This document shows positions 43,856 to 52,653 of a stretch of 64,000 nucleotides of DNA, piece after piece (position 1 is the first letter of the stretch; each line of letters begins with the position of its first letter). The stretch covers positions 186,001-250,000 of the forward strand of contig NZ_JAFFIX010000011.1 of assembly GCF_016916835.1 (NCBI RefSeq), read 5' to 3'. The translations under genes and the position numbers were made by a program. This DNA is from Actinacidiphila bryophytorum. Lineage in GTDB: Bacteria > Actinomycetota > Actinomycetes > Streptomycetales > Streptomycetaceae. The notes beneath the pieces were generated by a model, which was not told the origin of the DNA, ran no database searches, and saw only the letters and a list, made by a program, of their open reading frames with translations.

Positions 43856-44500
43856 TCAGGGCTGCCGCACCGAGTGCAGCAGCAGGTCGGAGAACTCGGT
43901 GGCGACCTGCTCTGCGGACAGCGGACCGTCCGCGTGGTACCAGGTGCCGAGGTGGTGCACGGAGCCGAAGAAGAAGTCGACCACCAGGTCGGGCCGCAGC
44001 CCCGGCCGGAAGTGGCCGTCGCGCTGGCCCTCCTCGACCAGTGAGCGGAACCGCTCGTGGTAGCGGCGGCGTTCGGCCCGTACGGCCTTCTGCTTCTCCG
44101 GGCTGAGCTGGTGCATGGAGCGGAAGAAGATCTTCGTGTCGTCGAGGTTCTGGATGCTGGTGACCACGACGTCGGCGGCGGCGTCCGCGAGCCGTTCGCG
44201 TACGTCCCCCTCGCGGGCGGCGATGGCGTCGAGCCGCTCGGTCTGCAGCCGCAGCACCCGGGCGTAGATCTCGTGCAGCAGGTCGTCCTTGGAGCCGAAG
44301 TAGTGGTAGAGGGCGCCCTTGGTCACTCCCGCGGCCTCGACGATCTCCTGGACGGAGGTGCGGTCGTAACCGCGTTCCGCGAAGAGCCGGGTGGCCTCGG
44401 CGAGCAGCCGTTCCGGCACCGCCGTGCCCGGGCCGCCGCCGGAAGCGGTGCCCGCGGCCGTTCCCGTGCCGCCGTCGTCGCCCGTCGTGCTGCGTGCCAT
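43856..44500 (-). CDS. TetR-family regulator of the acyl-CoA operon
   Basis: A 214-aa regulator. The N-terminal HTH is clear (ERLLAEATRLFAERGYDRTSVQEIVEAAGVTKGALYHYFGSKDDLLHEIYARVL, residues 31-84). The helical C-domain (FFRSMHQLSPEKQKAVRAERRRYHERFRSLVEEGQRDGHFRPGLRPDLVVDFFFGSVHHLGTWY) resembles KstR/FadR-like regulators that bind acyl-CoA. ATG at 44498-44500 was chosen; the preceding 30 residues are disordered Gly/Thr. Being inside the operon it probably self-regulates through the sites at 47.05 kb and 40.22 kb. Confidence 0.93.
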   Translation of the reverse strand: MARSTTGDDGGTGTAAGTASGGGPGTAVPERLLAEATRLFAERGYDRTSVQEIVEAAGVTKGALYHYFGSKDDLLHEIYARVLRLQTERLDAIAAREGDVRERLADAAADVVVTSIQNLDDTKIFFRSMHQLSPEKQKAVRAERRRYHERFRSLVEEGQRDGHFRPGLRPDLVVDFFFGSVHHLGTWYHADGPLSAEQVATEFSDLLLHSVRQP

Positions 44501-44550
44501 GACCTGCCCCTCTCTCGTGCCGCCCACCGGCATTCCGGCCGGTATGGACC

Positions 44551-46206
44551 CTATCCGGCCGCCGCCTTGAGCTCGCGGCGGAGGATCTTGCCGGTGGCGG
44601 TCTTGGGCAGCTCGGCCAGCACCTCCACCTGGCGCGGGTATTTGTACGCGGCCAGCCGCTCCTTGCAGTACGCGATCAGCTCGCCGGGTTCGGCGGCGGC
44701 TCCCGGGCGCAGGCTGACGTACGCCTTGACGCTCTCACCGCGGTAGGCGTCGGGGACGCCGACGACCGCGGCCTCGCGGACGGCCGGGTGGGTGTAGAGG
44801 ACGTCCTCGACCTCGCGCGGCCAGACCTTGAAGCCGGACGCGCTGATCATGTCCTTCTTGCGGTCCACGACGTAGAGCCAGCCGTCGGTGTCCATGAAGC
44901 CGATGTCGCCGGTGTGCAGTTCGCCGCCGGGGATGGCGGCGTCGGACTCGGCGGGCTGCCGCCAGTATCCGGGTACGACCATGGGGCCGCTCACCGCGAT
45001 CTCGCCGGCCTCGCCGAAGGGCAGTTCGGCGCCGTCGTCGTCGAGGATGCGCACCATGGTGCCGGGGCCCGGCACGCCGACCGCGAGGGTCCCGGAAACC
45101 GGGTCGACGGGTGCCTCGTAGCCGGGCGGGACACTGGCGCAGGGGGCGGTGCACTCGGTGAGGCCGTAGCCGTTGGCGAGGTAGAGGCCGCCGGAGCGGG
45201 CGCGGAAGGACTCCACGACGGCCGGCGGCAGCGGGGCGCCGCCCGAGGAGATCAGTTTGAAGGACGCGAAGTCCTCCGCGGTGGCATCGGGCCGTGCCAG
45301 CAGGGCCATGAAGGCGGTGGCGGGTCCCACCGTGTAGGCGGGCCGGTGCTCGCGGAAGGCGTCGAGGACGACGCCGGGCTCGAAGCGGTAGGCGAGCGCC
45401 GCGGTGTGCCCGCCGGCCAGTGCCGCGGACAGCTGGCAGACCATGCCGGTGATGTGGAAGAGCGGGGCCAGCGCGAAGATCACCGCGTCCGGCGGCAGTT
45501 CGTGGATGCGCACCTGGCGGTGGGCGTTGTAGGAGATGTTGCCGTGGGTGTTCAGCGCGCCCTTGGGCCGCCCGCTGGTGCCCGAGGTGTAGCTGACCAG
45601 GGCGGTGTCGCCGGCGGCCGGCAGCGGCACGTCAGGGCGCGGTCCTGCCGCGGCACGGGCGGCGGCGAGCAGGTCCTGCGCGTCGTCGGCGGGCAGCCGG
45701 CCCGGGGTCAGTACGCGCGGGTCGTCGCGGGTCTGCAGGTCGAGTTCGCAGGCGGTGAGCGCGATACGCACCGGCGAGGACGCGGCCGTGGCCCGTACGT
45801 AGTCCTGCCACGCGCGTTCGGAGCACACCAGGGCGGCGGCGTCCGCGTCGGTGAGGACGTGCGCCAGTTCCTGCCGCCGGTACATCGGGTTGACCGGCAC
45901 GACGGCGCCGCCCGCCTTCCAGGCCGCGAGCAGCGCCACCACGAACTGCGGCACGTTCTGCAGCATCACCGCGAGCCGGTCGCCGGGGGCGAAGCCGCGG
46001 GCGGCGAGGTGGCGGGCCAGGCCGTCGGAGAGGGCGTCGAGTTCGCCGTAGGTCAGCCCGCCGTCGAAGTACGCCAGCGCCCGGTGCTCGGGGCGGGCCT
46101 GGGCGGCGGCGAGGAAGCCGTGCAGGACGGAGGGCGGGTAGGGGGTCTCCGCGCGCTGCTCCTCGGTGAAGAACTGCAGCCACGGCTGGTCGGCGTACCG
46201 GCTCAT
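44551..46206 (-). CDS. Acyl-CoA synthetase (AMP-forming)
   Basis: A 551-aa complete adenylate-forming ligase. The P-loop is LVSYTSGTSGRPKGALNTHGN (about residues 208-228), followed by the gate YGLTECTAP, the TGD hinge region GELHTGDIGFMDTDGWLYVVDRKKDMISASGFKVWPREVEDVL and the catalytic-Lys C-terminus LPKTATGKILRRELKA. It activates a fatty, aromatic or terpenoid acid to its CoA ester. Its ATG overlaps the SDR stop (ATGA). The substrate is presumably that of the adjacent dehydrogenases. It contrasts with the degenerate ligase-like gene at 17.4 kb. Confidence 0.95.
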   Translation of the reverse strand: MSRYADQPWLQFFTEEQRAETPYPPSVLHGFLAAAQARPEHRALAYFDGGLTYGELDALSDGLARHLAARGFAPGDRLAVMLQNVPQFVVALLAAWKAGGAVVPVNPMYRRQELAHVLTDADAAALVCSERAWQDYVRATAASSPVRIALTACELDLQTRDDPRVLTPGRLPADDAQDLLAAARAAAGPRPDVPLPAAGDTALVSYTSGTSGRPKGALNTHGNISYNAHRQVRIHELPPDAVIFALAPLFHITGMVCQLSAALAGGHTAALAYRFEPGVVLDAFREHRPAYTVGPATAFMALLARPDATAEDFASFKLISSGGAPLPPAVVESFRARSGGLYLANGYGLTECTAPCASVPPGYEAPVDPVSGTLAVGVPGPGTMVRILDDDGAELPFGEAGEIAVSGPMVVPGYWRQPAESDAAIPGGELHTGDIGFMDTDGWLYVVDRKKDMISASGFKVWPREVEDVLYTHPAVREAAVVGVPDAYRGESVKAYVSLRPGAAAEPGELIAYCKERLAAYKYPRQVEVLAELPKTATGKILRRELKAAAG

Positions 46207-46988
46207 GCCTGCTCCCCCGCCTTCGCCCGCAGGTCCTCGTAACCGCGCTGGAGCTTGTTCATGCCGCCGAGCCAGCGTTCGGGCTCGGCGGCGCGGGCCG
46301 CGTAGTAGCCGGCGACCTCGGGGTGCGGCAGGATCAGGAAGCGCTCCTGTGCGATGCCGTCCAGTACGGCCTTCGCGACGTCCTCGGGTTCGATGGCGTT
46401 CGGCGCGAGCACCAGGTCGCCCGCGGGACCGGCGGCGTCCAGCATCGCGGTGCGCACTCCCTGCGGGCAGACCGCGTGCACGGCGATGCCGCGGTGCCGG
46501 TAGGTGAGCGAGAGCCACTCGGCGAAGGCCAGCGCGCCGTGCTTGGTGACCGAGTACGGCGCCGCGCCGATCATCGTCAGCAGGCCCGCCGCGGACACGG
46601 TGGACACGAAGCGGCCGCTGCCGCGCTCCAGCCATTCGGGCAGCAGGGCGCGGGCGGCGCGGACATGGGCCATGACGTTGACGTCCCAGGCCAGCTCCCA
46701 GTCCGCGTCGTCGGCCTCCGCCCCACCGCCGGTGGCCACGCCCGCGTTGGCGCAGAAGATGTCGACACGGCCGCCGAGCGCGGTGCGGGCGGCGGGCACG
46801 ACGCCCGACGCGTCGCCTGCGACCACTGCCGCGCCGATGCCGTCCGCGACCTTGTGCGCGGCCTCGGCGTCGAGGTCGTTGACCACCACCCTGGCCCCGC
46901 GGTCCGCGAAGGCGCGGGCCAGGGCGGCGCCGATACCGCCGCCCGCTCCGGTGACCACCACTCGGGCGTCGCGCAGTGCCTCCACCAC
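46203..46988 (-). CDS. Short-chain dehydrogenase/reductase
   Basis: A 261-aa classical SDR: VVVTGAGGGIGAALARAFADRGARVVVNDLD (TGxxxGxG), CANAGVATGG (NAG), Ser in VSTVSAAGLLTM and the catalytic Tyr-Lys in APYSVTKHGALAFAEWL. It interconverts a hydroxy and keto group, likely a 3-hydroxyacyl-type intermediate here. GTG at 46986-46988 was selected because AAGGAG lies 8 nt upstream. It heads the operon that runs to the MDR gene and lies behind an operator-like site at 47045-47061. Confidence 0.95.
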   Translation of the reverse strand: MVEALRDARVVVTGAGGGIGAALARAFADRGARVVVNDLDAEAAHKVADGIGAAVVAGDASGVVPAARTALGGRVDIFCANAGVATGGGAEADDADWELAWDVNVMAHVRAARALLPEWLERGSGRFVSTVSAAGLLTMIGAAPYSVTKHGALAFAEWLSLTYRHRGIAVHAVCPQGVRTAMLDAAGPAGDLVLAPNAIEPEDVAKAVLDGIAQERFLILPHPEVAGYYAARAAEPERWLGGMNKLQRGYEDLRAKAGEQA

Positions 46989-47044
46989 AACCGTGTCTCC
47001 TTCGACTCGACTCCTGGCCGCTCCTGGCCGCCCCCGTGCTGGCA

Positions 47045-47061
47045 TACTAAGCAGTCGGTCA
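47045..47061. promoter_or_regulatory. Half-palindromic TetR-type site before the SDR operon
   Basis: TACTAAGCAGTCGGTCA, about 57 bp upstream of the SDR start. The minus strand reads TGACCGACTGCTTAGTA: one half (ACCGAC) equals that of the perfect site at 40218-40233 and the 8-mer CAGTCGGT is shared, so the same TetR may bind both. Confidence 0.45.
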
Positions 47062-47233
47062 CCCGATCCGGAAGGGCCGGACCGCCCGGCGGCGTAGCTG
47101 GTGCGTATTCACCCGCCGGGGGGATGGACGCCGCCCCGGCCCACCGGGATGATGCGCGCACAGCGGACAATCGCGGGCCTTTCGGCTGCCGCCGGAAGGG
47201 AGCTTCCGGCAGGCGCCGGGGCAAGGGGGAGCC

Positions 47234-48472
47234 ATGGCCGTGACCAGTGTGCAGCCGTACTGGGACCTGACCTTCGACGCGAGCGGCGACCCCGACCCCC
47301 GGCAGCGGGACGCCCTGCTCGGCCAAGCCGCCGGCCGTACCGACCTCGTGGTCTTCTCACACGGCTGGAACAACGACCTGTCCACCGCCTCCGCCCTCTA
47401 CGACCGCTTCTTCGCGCCCTTCCCCGCGCTGCTCGCCGGCCGGCCGGACGTACGCCTCGGCTATGCGGGAGTCCACTGGCCCTCCATGCGCTTCTCCGAC
47501 GAGCCCATCCCCGACTTCCCGCACCTCACGGCCATCGCGGCCGACCCGCTTGCCGCGGACATCGCCACGCTCAAGCGCGTCCTGCCCGGGCACGACGACG
47601 CGGCCGACCGCATCGCGGAACTCCTCACGCAACAGCCGGAGGACCCGGCGGCGCTGGAGGAGTTCGCCGCGCTCGTCCGCACACTGACCGGCTGCGCCTC
47701 GCCCGGCGCGGCGCTCCTCGCCCAGGACGTCGGCCCGGGCGACACACCGCCCGACCTGCTGACCGGCGACCCGGCCACCGCATGCGCGGAACTCGGCGAC
47801 GCGCTGGAAGGACAGGCGCTCCTCGGCGGGCTCGGGTCACTGGGCAAGAAGGCCTGGTCGGGCGCGAGGGAACTGCTGCGCCAGGCCACGTACTTCGCGA
47901 TGAAAGGACGTGCCGGGACCGTCGGCAGAGCCGGGCTCGGGCCGCTGCTCGGCGAACTCGCCGGGCGCGCACCCGGCACCCGGGTGCACCTGGTCGGGCA
48001 CAGCTTCGGCGCCCGGCTGGTCTCCTTCGCCCTCGCCGGGCTGCCGCCCGGCACCCGCAACGTCGCCTCCGTGACCCTGCTCCAGGGCGCCTTCTCGCAC
48101 TCCGCCTACTCCCCCGGCGGCGCCCTCGCCGGCATGCAGGCCCGCGTCCGCGGACCCGTCGTGGCCTGCCACTCCTCCCACGACCAGGCACTCGGCGTCT
48201 TCTACCCGATCGCCTCGCGGCTGGCCGGCGACGACAGGTCCCTGCTCGGGGACGAGCGCTGGGGTGCGCTCGGGCACGACGGTTTCCACGGTCTTCCCGG
48301 TGCCCCCGCGCTGCCGCTTTCCGCGGCCCTGGCCGCGGACCTTCCCGCCTCGTGCGTGAGCGTCGACGCATCCGCGGTCGTCTGCGCGGGCGGTCCGCCG
48401 TCGGGGGCGCACAGCGATATCTGCCACGCCGATCTCGCCGCCCTCACCCTCCACGCGGCCACCCTCCTCTGA
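47234..48472 (+). CDS. Alpha/beta-hydrolase-fold protein
   Basis: A 412-aa protein with an alpha/beta-hydrolase core: LVVFSHGWNNDLSTASALYDRFFAPF (oxyanion region with S-H-G-W) and the nucleophile elbow VHLVGHSFGARLVSFALAG (Ser at about residue 257). A late His in SGAHSDICHADLAALTL could complete the triad, and an Asp would come from ACHSSHDQALGVFYP. A roughly 110-residue helical insertion (about 95-220) separates the two halves. There is no signal peptide, so it is cytoplasmic. It could be a lipase, esterase or serine peptidase-like enzyme; nothing nearby decides. An AAGGGGGAG site precedes the ATG. Confidence 0.85.
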   Translation: MAVTSVQPYWDLTFDASGDPDPRQRDALLGQAAGRTDLVVFSHGWNNDLSTASALYDRFFAPFPALLAGRPDVRLGYAGVHWPSMRFSDEPIPDFPHLTAIAADPLAADIATLKRVLPGHDDAADRIAELLTQQPEDPAALEEFAALVRTLTGCASPGAALLAQDVGPGDTPPDLLTGDPATACAELGDALEGQALLGGLGSLGKKAWSGARELLRQATYFAMKGRAGTVGRAGLGPLLGELAGRAPGTRVHLVGHSFGARLVSFALAGLPPGTRNVASVTLLQGAFSHSAYSPGGALAGMQARVRGPVVACHSSHDQALGVFYPIASRLAGDDRSLLGDERWGALGHDGFHGLPGAPALPLSAALAADLPASCVSVDASAVVCAGGPPSGAHSDICHADLAALTLHAATLL

Positions 48473-48538
48473 CCGGGGGTCCCCCCGACCTGCCCCTCCC
48501 CCCGATCCCGGGACCTTCCCCCGGTGGCGGGCTGATCG

Positions 48539-48960
48539 CGCCGTTCCCCGCGCCCCTTGAGGTCCTGCCCCTTGCGGTGGGCGGTCACCTTCCCCGCCGC
48601 GGTGGCTTGTCGCGCAGTTCCCCGCGCCCCCAGGGGGTTGCCACTTGCGGCGCGCTCGCACCTTTCGGTGCGTCGTGATGGGGCGCGCAGTTCCCCGCGC
48701 CCCTGGTGGGCGCCCCCGTCCCGCGGGGCGAGCGTTTTTCCTGTGGCTGCGTCTGCCTGCGAGGGTGAGCGTTTTTCAGGGGCGCGGGGAACTGCGCGCC
48801 CAGCCCGAACGGGCGGAAAGAAGGCAACGCCACCGCAAGTGGCACCCACCCAGGGGCGCGGGGAACTGCACGCGCAACCCCCGACCGGGGGAAGGCGATC
48901 GCCCACCGCAAGGGGCAATCACCGGCCCCCGGGCGGGGGAAAGTCGGGGGGACGCCCACC
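48539..48960. repeat. Second GC repeat array at a convergent junction
   Basis: A 500-bp gene-free gap containing five copies of the same repeat core: near 48543, 48616 and 48689 in one orientation, 48777-48793 and 48851-48867 in the other. A GTGAGCGTTTTTC element precedes the copy at 48777. The unit starting at 48762 repeats the one at 42721-42812 with an identical 37-bp run. The arrangement mirrors the 42.5-kb gap and again sits between convergent genes. Confidence 0.75.
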
Positions 48961-48972
48961 CCCGGCCGCGGG

Positions 48973-51723
48973 TCAGCGGTGGGTGGGGAATTCGACGACC
49001 TGCTGGTAGGTCGGACGGTTCTGCCAGCTGATGCGGTCGTCCGTGACACCGCCCAGCGGACGCTGGACGATCGAATCGGCGCACCACTGGTCGCCGGCCC
49101 CGCACCCGTCGTCACCCGGGTACACGGAAGCCGCCGGCACGGCAGCCGCCTGCTTCAGCGTGCTGAGCAGCACGTCCCGGCACGCGGCCTTCTCCCCGCC
49201 GCCGCAGTACGCACGGGCCAGCGGCCCGGCAACCGGCGCACCGAGGACCTGGCGTATGTCCTTGTCGACATAGCTCCACCAGCCGTACTGGAACGCACTG
49301 CCCGCGTGCGACCCGGTCGGCCCGTGCCCGGCGGAGGGCGACTCGTCGACCGTGAGGTCGGCGGTGAGCGCCGTGTAGAGGCCGCCGCCCAGGCCCGGCT
49401 GGAATTCGCCCTGCACGAGCAGCGGCCACCACGCGTCCATGACGCGGACCGCGTCGGCGTTCGCGTACGTGTGGGATCCCGCCGACGTCTCGTGGCGTTT
49501 GGCGCCCGCCGCGCTCCATGCGGTCAGCTGCTGCACGGCCGCGGCTTCCTGCGGGTCGGTGACGGGTGCGCTGTTGATGACCTGGAGCAGCTCGGGCAGC
49601 ACGTCCTCGCCGCGCAGGTCGGTGAGTGCGGCGTCGTCCATGGCCTTGACGAGCGCGGAGCGCGTGACACCGCCGGTGTGGACCAGGGCCTTGACGCGGT
49701 CGTCGAGCAGGTCGGCGCGGTGGACGGCACCGTTGCCGAAGCCCGCCGAGGTGTACCCGGGGGCCTGCTTGTTGTTCCACGAGACGTAGTAGTCCTGGTC
49801 GACGGACTGCGGGTGCTGCGAAGGCGGCGTGTAGGACGCGGTGTTGGTCGCCGGGTCCCAGCCGCGCCAGTCGTACGCGGACTGCGCCCAGACCGGGAAG
49901 GACGCGTCGACACCGTCCGCCCGCACCGGGTTGGTTCCGCTGTTGTAGTACGCGGTCTGCCGCGAGTCGGCGTAGAACCAGTTGAAGGTGTAGTTGATGT
50001 CCTGCGCCGCCCGCTGGAAGGACGCCGCGTCATGGACGAAGCCGGGGTCGTTGAGTTCCTGGAAGCCCAGGATCGAGTCGGCCTCGTGGCGGTAGGAGCT
50101 GCGCAGCTGCGTATATGCGACGGCTTTGCCGCCGACGGTGGCGCGGTATTCGACCGGGCCGTACGCGGTCCGCCATATCTGCATGCGGTAGGAGCCCGCG
50201 GCGGTGGAGTCGGCCAGCGTCGGCTTCCAGGAGTTGGTGCGTTCCAGCTTCTCCATGGCGACGCACTGGCCGTGGAAGAGGTAGTGCGTGGCGTCCTGGC
50301 ACAGTTCGACGGCGTAGGTGTCGGTGACGTCCTGGGAGGCCGACGTGGCGCTCCAGGCGTAGTCCTGGCCGCGGCCCAGTTCGACGTACATCCCCAGGCC
50401 CGCGAAGGAGGCGCCGCGGGCGCTGATGCCGGGGCCCTGCAGCTCCTGGAGCATCAGCAGCTGCGGTGCGAAGTAGCCGGTCTGCGGGCCGAACACGGCG
50501 ACCGGGTGGCCGCCGGCGGTGTGGGCGCCGCTGACGACGAGGGCGTTGGACATGCCCTTCTTGGTGGAGAAGAGGTTGCCCGGCAGCACACCGGGGCTGG
50601 CGGTGGTGGCCTGTGTGGCGCCGCCGGTGGCGTCGTAGACCAGCGGCTCGGGGACGACGGACCCGGCGTCGGGCAGCGCCTCGCCCTGGGCGGCGGCGGG
50701 CTTGCCCGCGTAGGGGAAGCTGGTGCCGTCGTGGACGGTGGCGGTGGCCTCGGGGTCGTCGCGTTCGCGGAAGGACTCCCAGACCTTGGTGCCCTCGGTG
50801 ACGCCGTACTGCTGCTGCGCGGCCAGCAGCGAGAGCGCCGACTGCACCTCGCCGCCACCACCGGTGCCGAAGAGCGCGCCGACGACCGAGGCGAGGGCGA
50901 TCAGGTCGGTGAGCTTGAACGGGTCGATGGTGCCGGCGTTGGTGATGGCGTCCACGTGCCCGGTGAGCACGTATTCGCCGGGGAAGTACCGGCCGTTCTT
51001 CGACGCGGTGATGTACGCGTTGATCCCGTCGACGTACGCCTGCGCGTCGGCGAGCGCCTGCTGGCCGCGCGCGCCGCTGGAGTTGGCGAGCTGGTCGATC
51101 TGCGCCTGCAGGTCGGCCTCTGTGTAGGGTGCCTGCTTCCAGAACTCCTGCTCCAGGCCGCGGTTCGCGGCGGCGCCGCCGGCGAAGGAGGAGAGTTCGC
51201 CGCGGCCGACGTGCCGGAAGAGGTCCATCAGCCACAGCCGGTCCTGCGCGGCCGCGTATCCGGCGCCGAACTCGGTGCCCTGCCGGGTGGTGCCCTTGAT
51301 GTGCGGCACGCCGGTCTTCTTGTCCCGGGTGATGGTCACGTCGGACCGCGGGCTGGAGACGGAGGCGACCTGGTCCTGCGGCACGCCGAAGGACGAGTCG
51401 TTGAAGAAGGAGGTGATCGTGGCGTCGGTGAGGTTCTGGTAGCCGTTCGCCAGGTCGGCGTAGGGGCCGAGCTGGTCCATGGTGTGCGCGGGCCTGGTGC
51501 CGAACGCCTTGTTCGCCAGGATGTCGGCAAGGGTGGCGTTGCCGTTCTCGCCCGGCGGCAGGATGTCGGCGCACTGCCCTGCGCAGTAGTCGCCCGCGTC
51601 TGCGGCGTGCGCTGCCAGTGGCACCGGGGCCACCAGGGTCGCCGCGAGCGCCAGCAGGGCGCCTGCGGTGGCCGTTCTCAGCGTGCCGATCCTGCCGATC
51701 CGTCGTGGGGTCCGTAGCGGCAT
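48973..51723 (-). CDS. Secreted penicillin acylase family (Ntn) amidase
   Basis: A 916-aa Ntn-hydrolase precursor. A Sec signal peptide (basic start, hydrophobic core ALLALAATLVAPVPL, AHA cleavage at about residue 40) makes it extracellular. The alpha-chain region (ITRDKKTGVPHIKGTTRQGTEFGAGYAAAQDRLWLMDLFRHVGRGELSSF) and the Ser nucleophile region KKGMSNALVVSGAHTAGGHPV (Ser at about 392) match the penicillin/AHL acylase family. The residue before the nucleophile is Met rather than Gly, an oddity for autoprocessing. Substrates could be acyl-homoserine lactones, lipopeptides or penicillins. It is monocistronic between a repeat array and a methyltransferase gene. Confidence 0.93.
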   Translation of the reverse strand: MPLRTPRRIGRIGTLRTATAGALLALAATLVAPVPLAAHAADAGDYCAGQCADILPPGENGNATLADILANKAFGTRPAHTMDQLGPYADLANGYQNLTDATITSFFNDSSFGVPQDQVASVSSPRSDVTITRDKKTGVPHIKGTTRQGTEFGAGYAAAQDRLWLMDLFRHVGRGELSSFAGGAAANRGLEQEFWKQAPYTEADLQAQIDQLANSSGARGQQALADAQAYVDGINAYITASKNGRYFPGEYVLTGHVDAITNAGTIDPFKLTDLIALASVVGALFGTGGGGEVQSALSLLAAQQQYGVTEGTKVWESFRERDDPEATATVHDGTSFPYAGKPAAAQGEALPDAGSVVPEPLVYDATGGATQATTASPGVLPGNLFSTKKGMSNALVVSGAHTAGGHPVAVFGPQTGYFAPQLLMLQELQGPGISARGASFAGLGMYVELGRGQDYAWSATSASQDVTDTYAVELCQDATHYLFHGQCVAMEKLERTNSWKPTLADSTAAGSYRMQIWRTAYGPVEYRATVGGKAVAYTQLRSSYRHEADSILGFQELNDPGFVHDAASFQRAAQDINYTFNWFYADSRQTAYYNSGTNPVRADGVDASFPVWAQSAYDWRGWDPATNTASYTPPSQHPQSVDQDYYVSWNNKQAPGYTSAGFGNGAVHRADLLDDRVKALVHTGGVTRSALVKAMDDAALTDLRGEDVLPELLQVINSAPVTDPQEAAAVQQLTAWSAAGAKRHETSAGSHTYANADAVRVMDAWWPLLVQGEFQPGLGGGLYTALTADLTVDESPSAGHGPTGSHAGSAFQYGWWSYVDKDIRQVLGAPVAGPLARAYCGGGEKAACRDVLLSTLKQAAAVPAASVYPGDDGCGAGDQWCADSIVQRPLGGVTDDRISWQNRPTYQQVVEFPTHR

Positions 51724-51866
51724 GTCTGCTCCTTCCGGAAGCCGGTGCGCGGAGGTTACCGCCGGTACGCCGACCCCGGAAGATGAACATGCGTCAGGTT
51801 TTCGTATTCCTCACAACTCGGCTCGTTCCGGCTGCCGGACCGCGAGCCGGGGCGGCGGGCCGGGTC

Positions 51867-52613
51867 TCAGCCCGCCGCGCGCAGCACGAACACGCCCCAG
51901 CCGACATACCGGCGGTTCCACTCCAGGTGGGCACGCCTGGCATGGTCCAGGAACTCGCGCATGTCGGCCGCGTCCGGGTGGTCGGCCGGGGTGTCGCGCA
52001 GCCAGTCCGCGATGGCGAACCACTGCTCGGCCGCGTAGCGGTCCCAGCTGTCGCCGTCGGCGAGCACCATCTCCAGCAGGTCCATGCCCGCCGCCTCGAA
52101 GCGGTCGAGCGTGCCGACCAGCGAGGTGAAGTCGTCGGGCTCCGCCCCCATCGCCTCCAGCGCGCCCTCGGGGGCGGGCTCGGTCCAGTACGGCTCCCCG
52201 ACCAGCATCAGCCCGCCCGGGCGCAGGGCGGGGCGCAGCAGCTCGATCGTCCCCGCCAGGCCACCGCCGATCCAGGTGGCCCCGATGCAGGACACCACGT
52301 CGAAGCCGGCGGCCTCCGCCGGGTATTTCGCCGCGTCCCCGCGTTCGAAACTCACCCTTTCGGATACGCCGAGTTCGGCCGCCCGCTCCCGTGCCGCGGT
52401 CAGGAAGACCTCGCTGAGGTCGACGCCGACCCCGCCGGTGCCGTGCGCCTGCGCCCACCTGGTGAGCATCTCGCCCTTGCCGCAGGCCAGGTCGAGCTGC
52501 CGCTGCCCGGGCTGCAGCCGGCAGATGTCACCGAGCAGCATCAGCTTCTCCTCGGTGATGGGGTTGAGGATGCGGTGCCGGGACTCGGCGATCTCGTGGT
52601 GGCGCAGGCTCAT
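51867..52613 (-). CDS. Class I SAM-dependent methyltransferase
   Basis: A 248-aa Rossmann methyltransferase. Motif I is QRQLDLACGKGEMLTRWAQ (E/D-x-G-x-G form, from residue 38), motif II is GVGVDLSEVFLTAARERA, and motif III/IV are FERGDAAKYPAEAAGFDVVSCIGATWIGGG. It is most like the ubiquinone/sterol/arsenite-type small-molecule group; target unknown. Its ATG lies 41 bp after the XRE regulator stop on the same strand, so the two may be cotranscribed. Confidence 0.9.
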   Translation of the reverse strand: MSLRHHEIAESRHRILNPITEEKLMLLGDICRLQPGQRQLDLACGKGEMLTRWAQAHGTGGVGVDLSEVFLTAARERAAELGVSERVSFERGDAAKYPAEAAGFDVVSCIGATWIGGGLAGTIELLRPALRPGGLMLVGEPYWTEPAPEGALEAMGAEPDDFTSLVGTLDRFEAAGMDLLEMVLADGDSWDRYAAEQWFAIADWLRDTPADHPDAADMREFLDHARRAHLEWNRRYVGWGVFVLRAAG

Positions 52614-52653
52614 ACGGCTCCTCTGTCACATGCCCGGCGCTGTCGCCGGTCCG

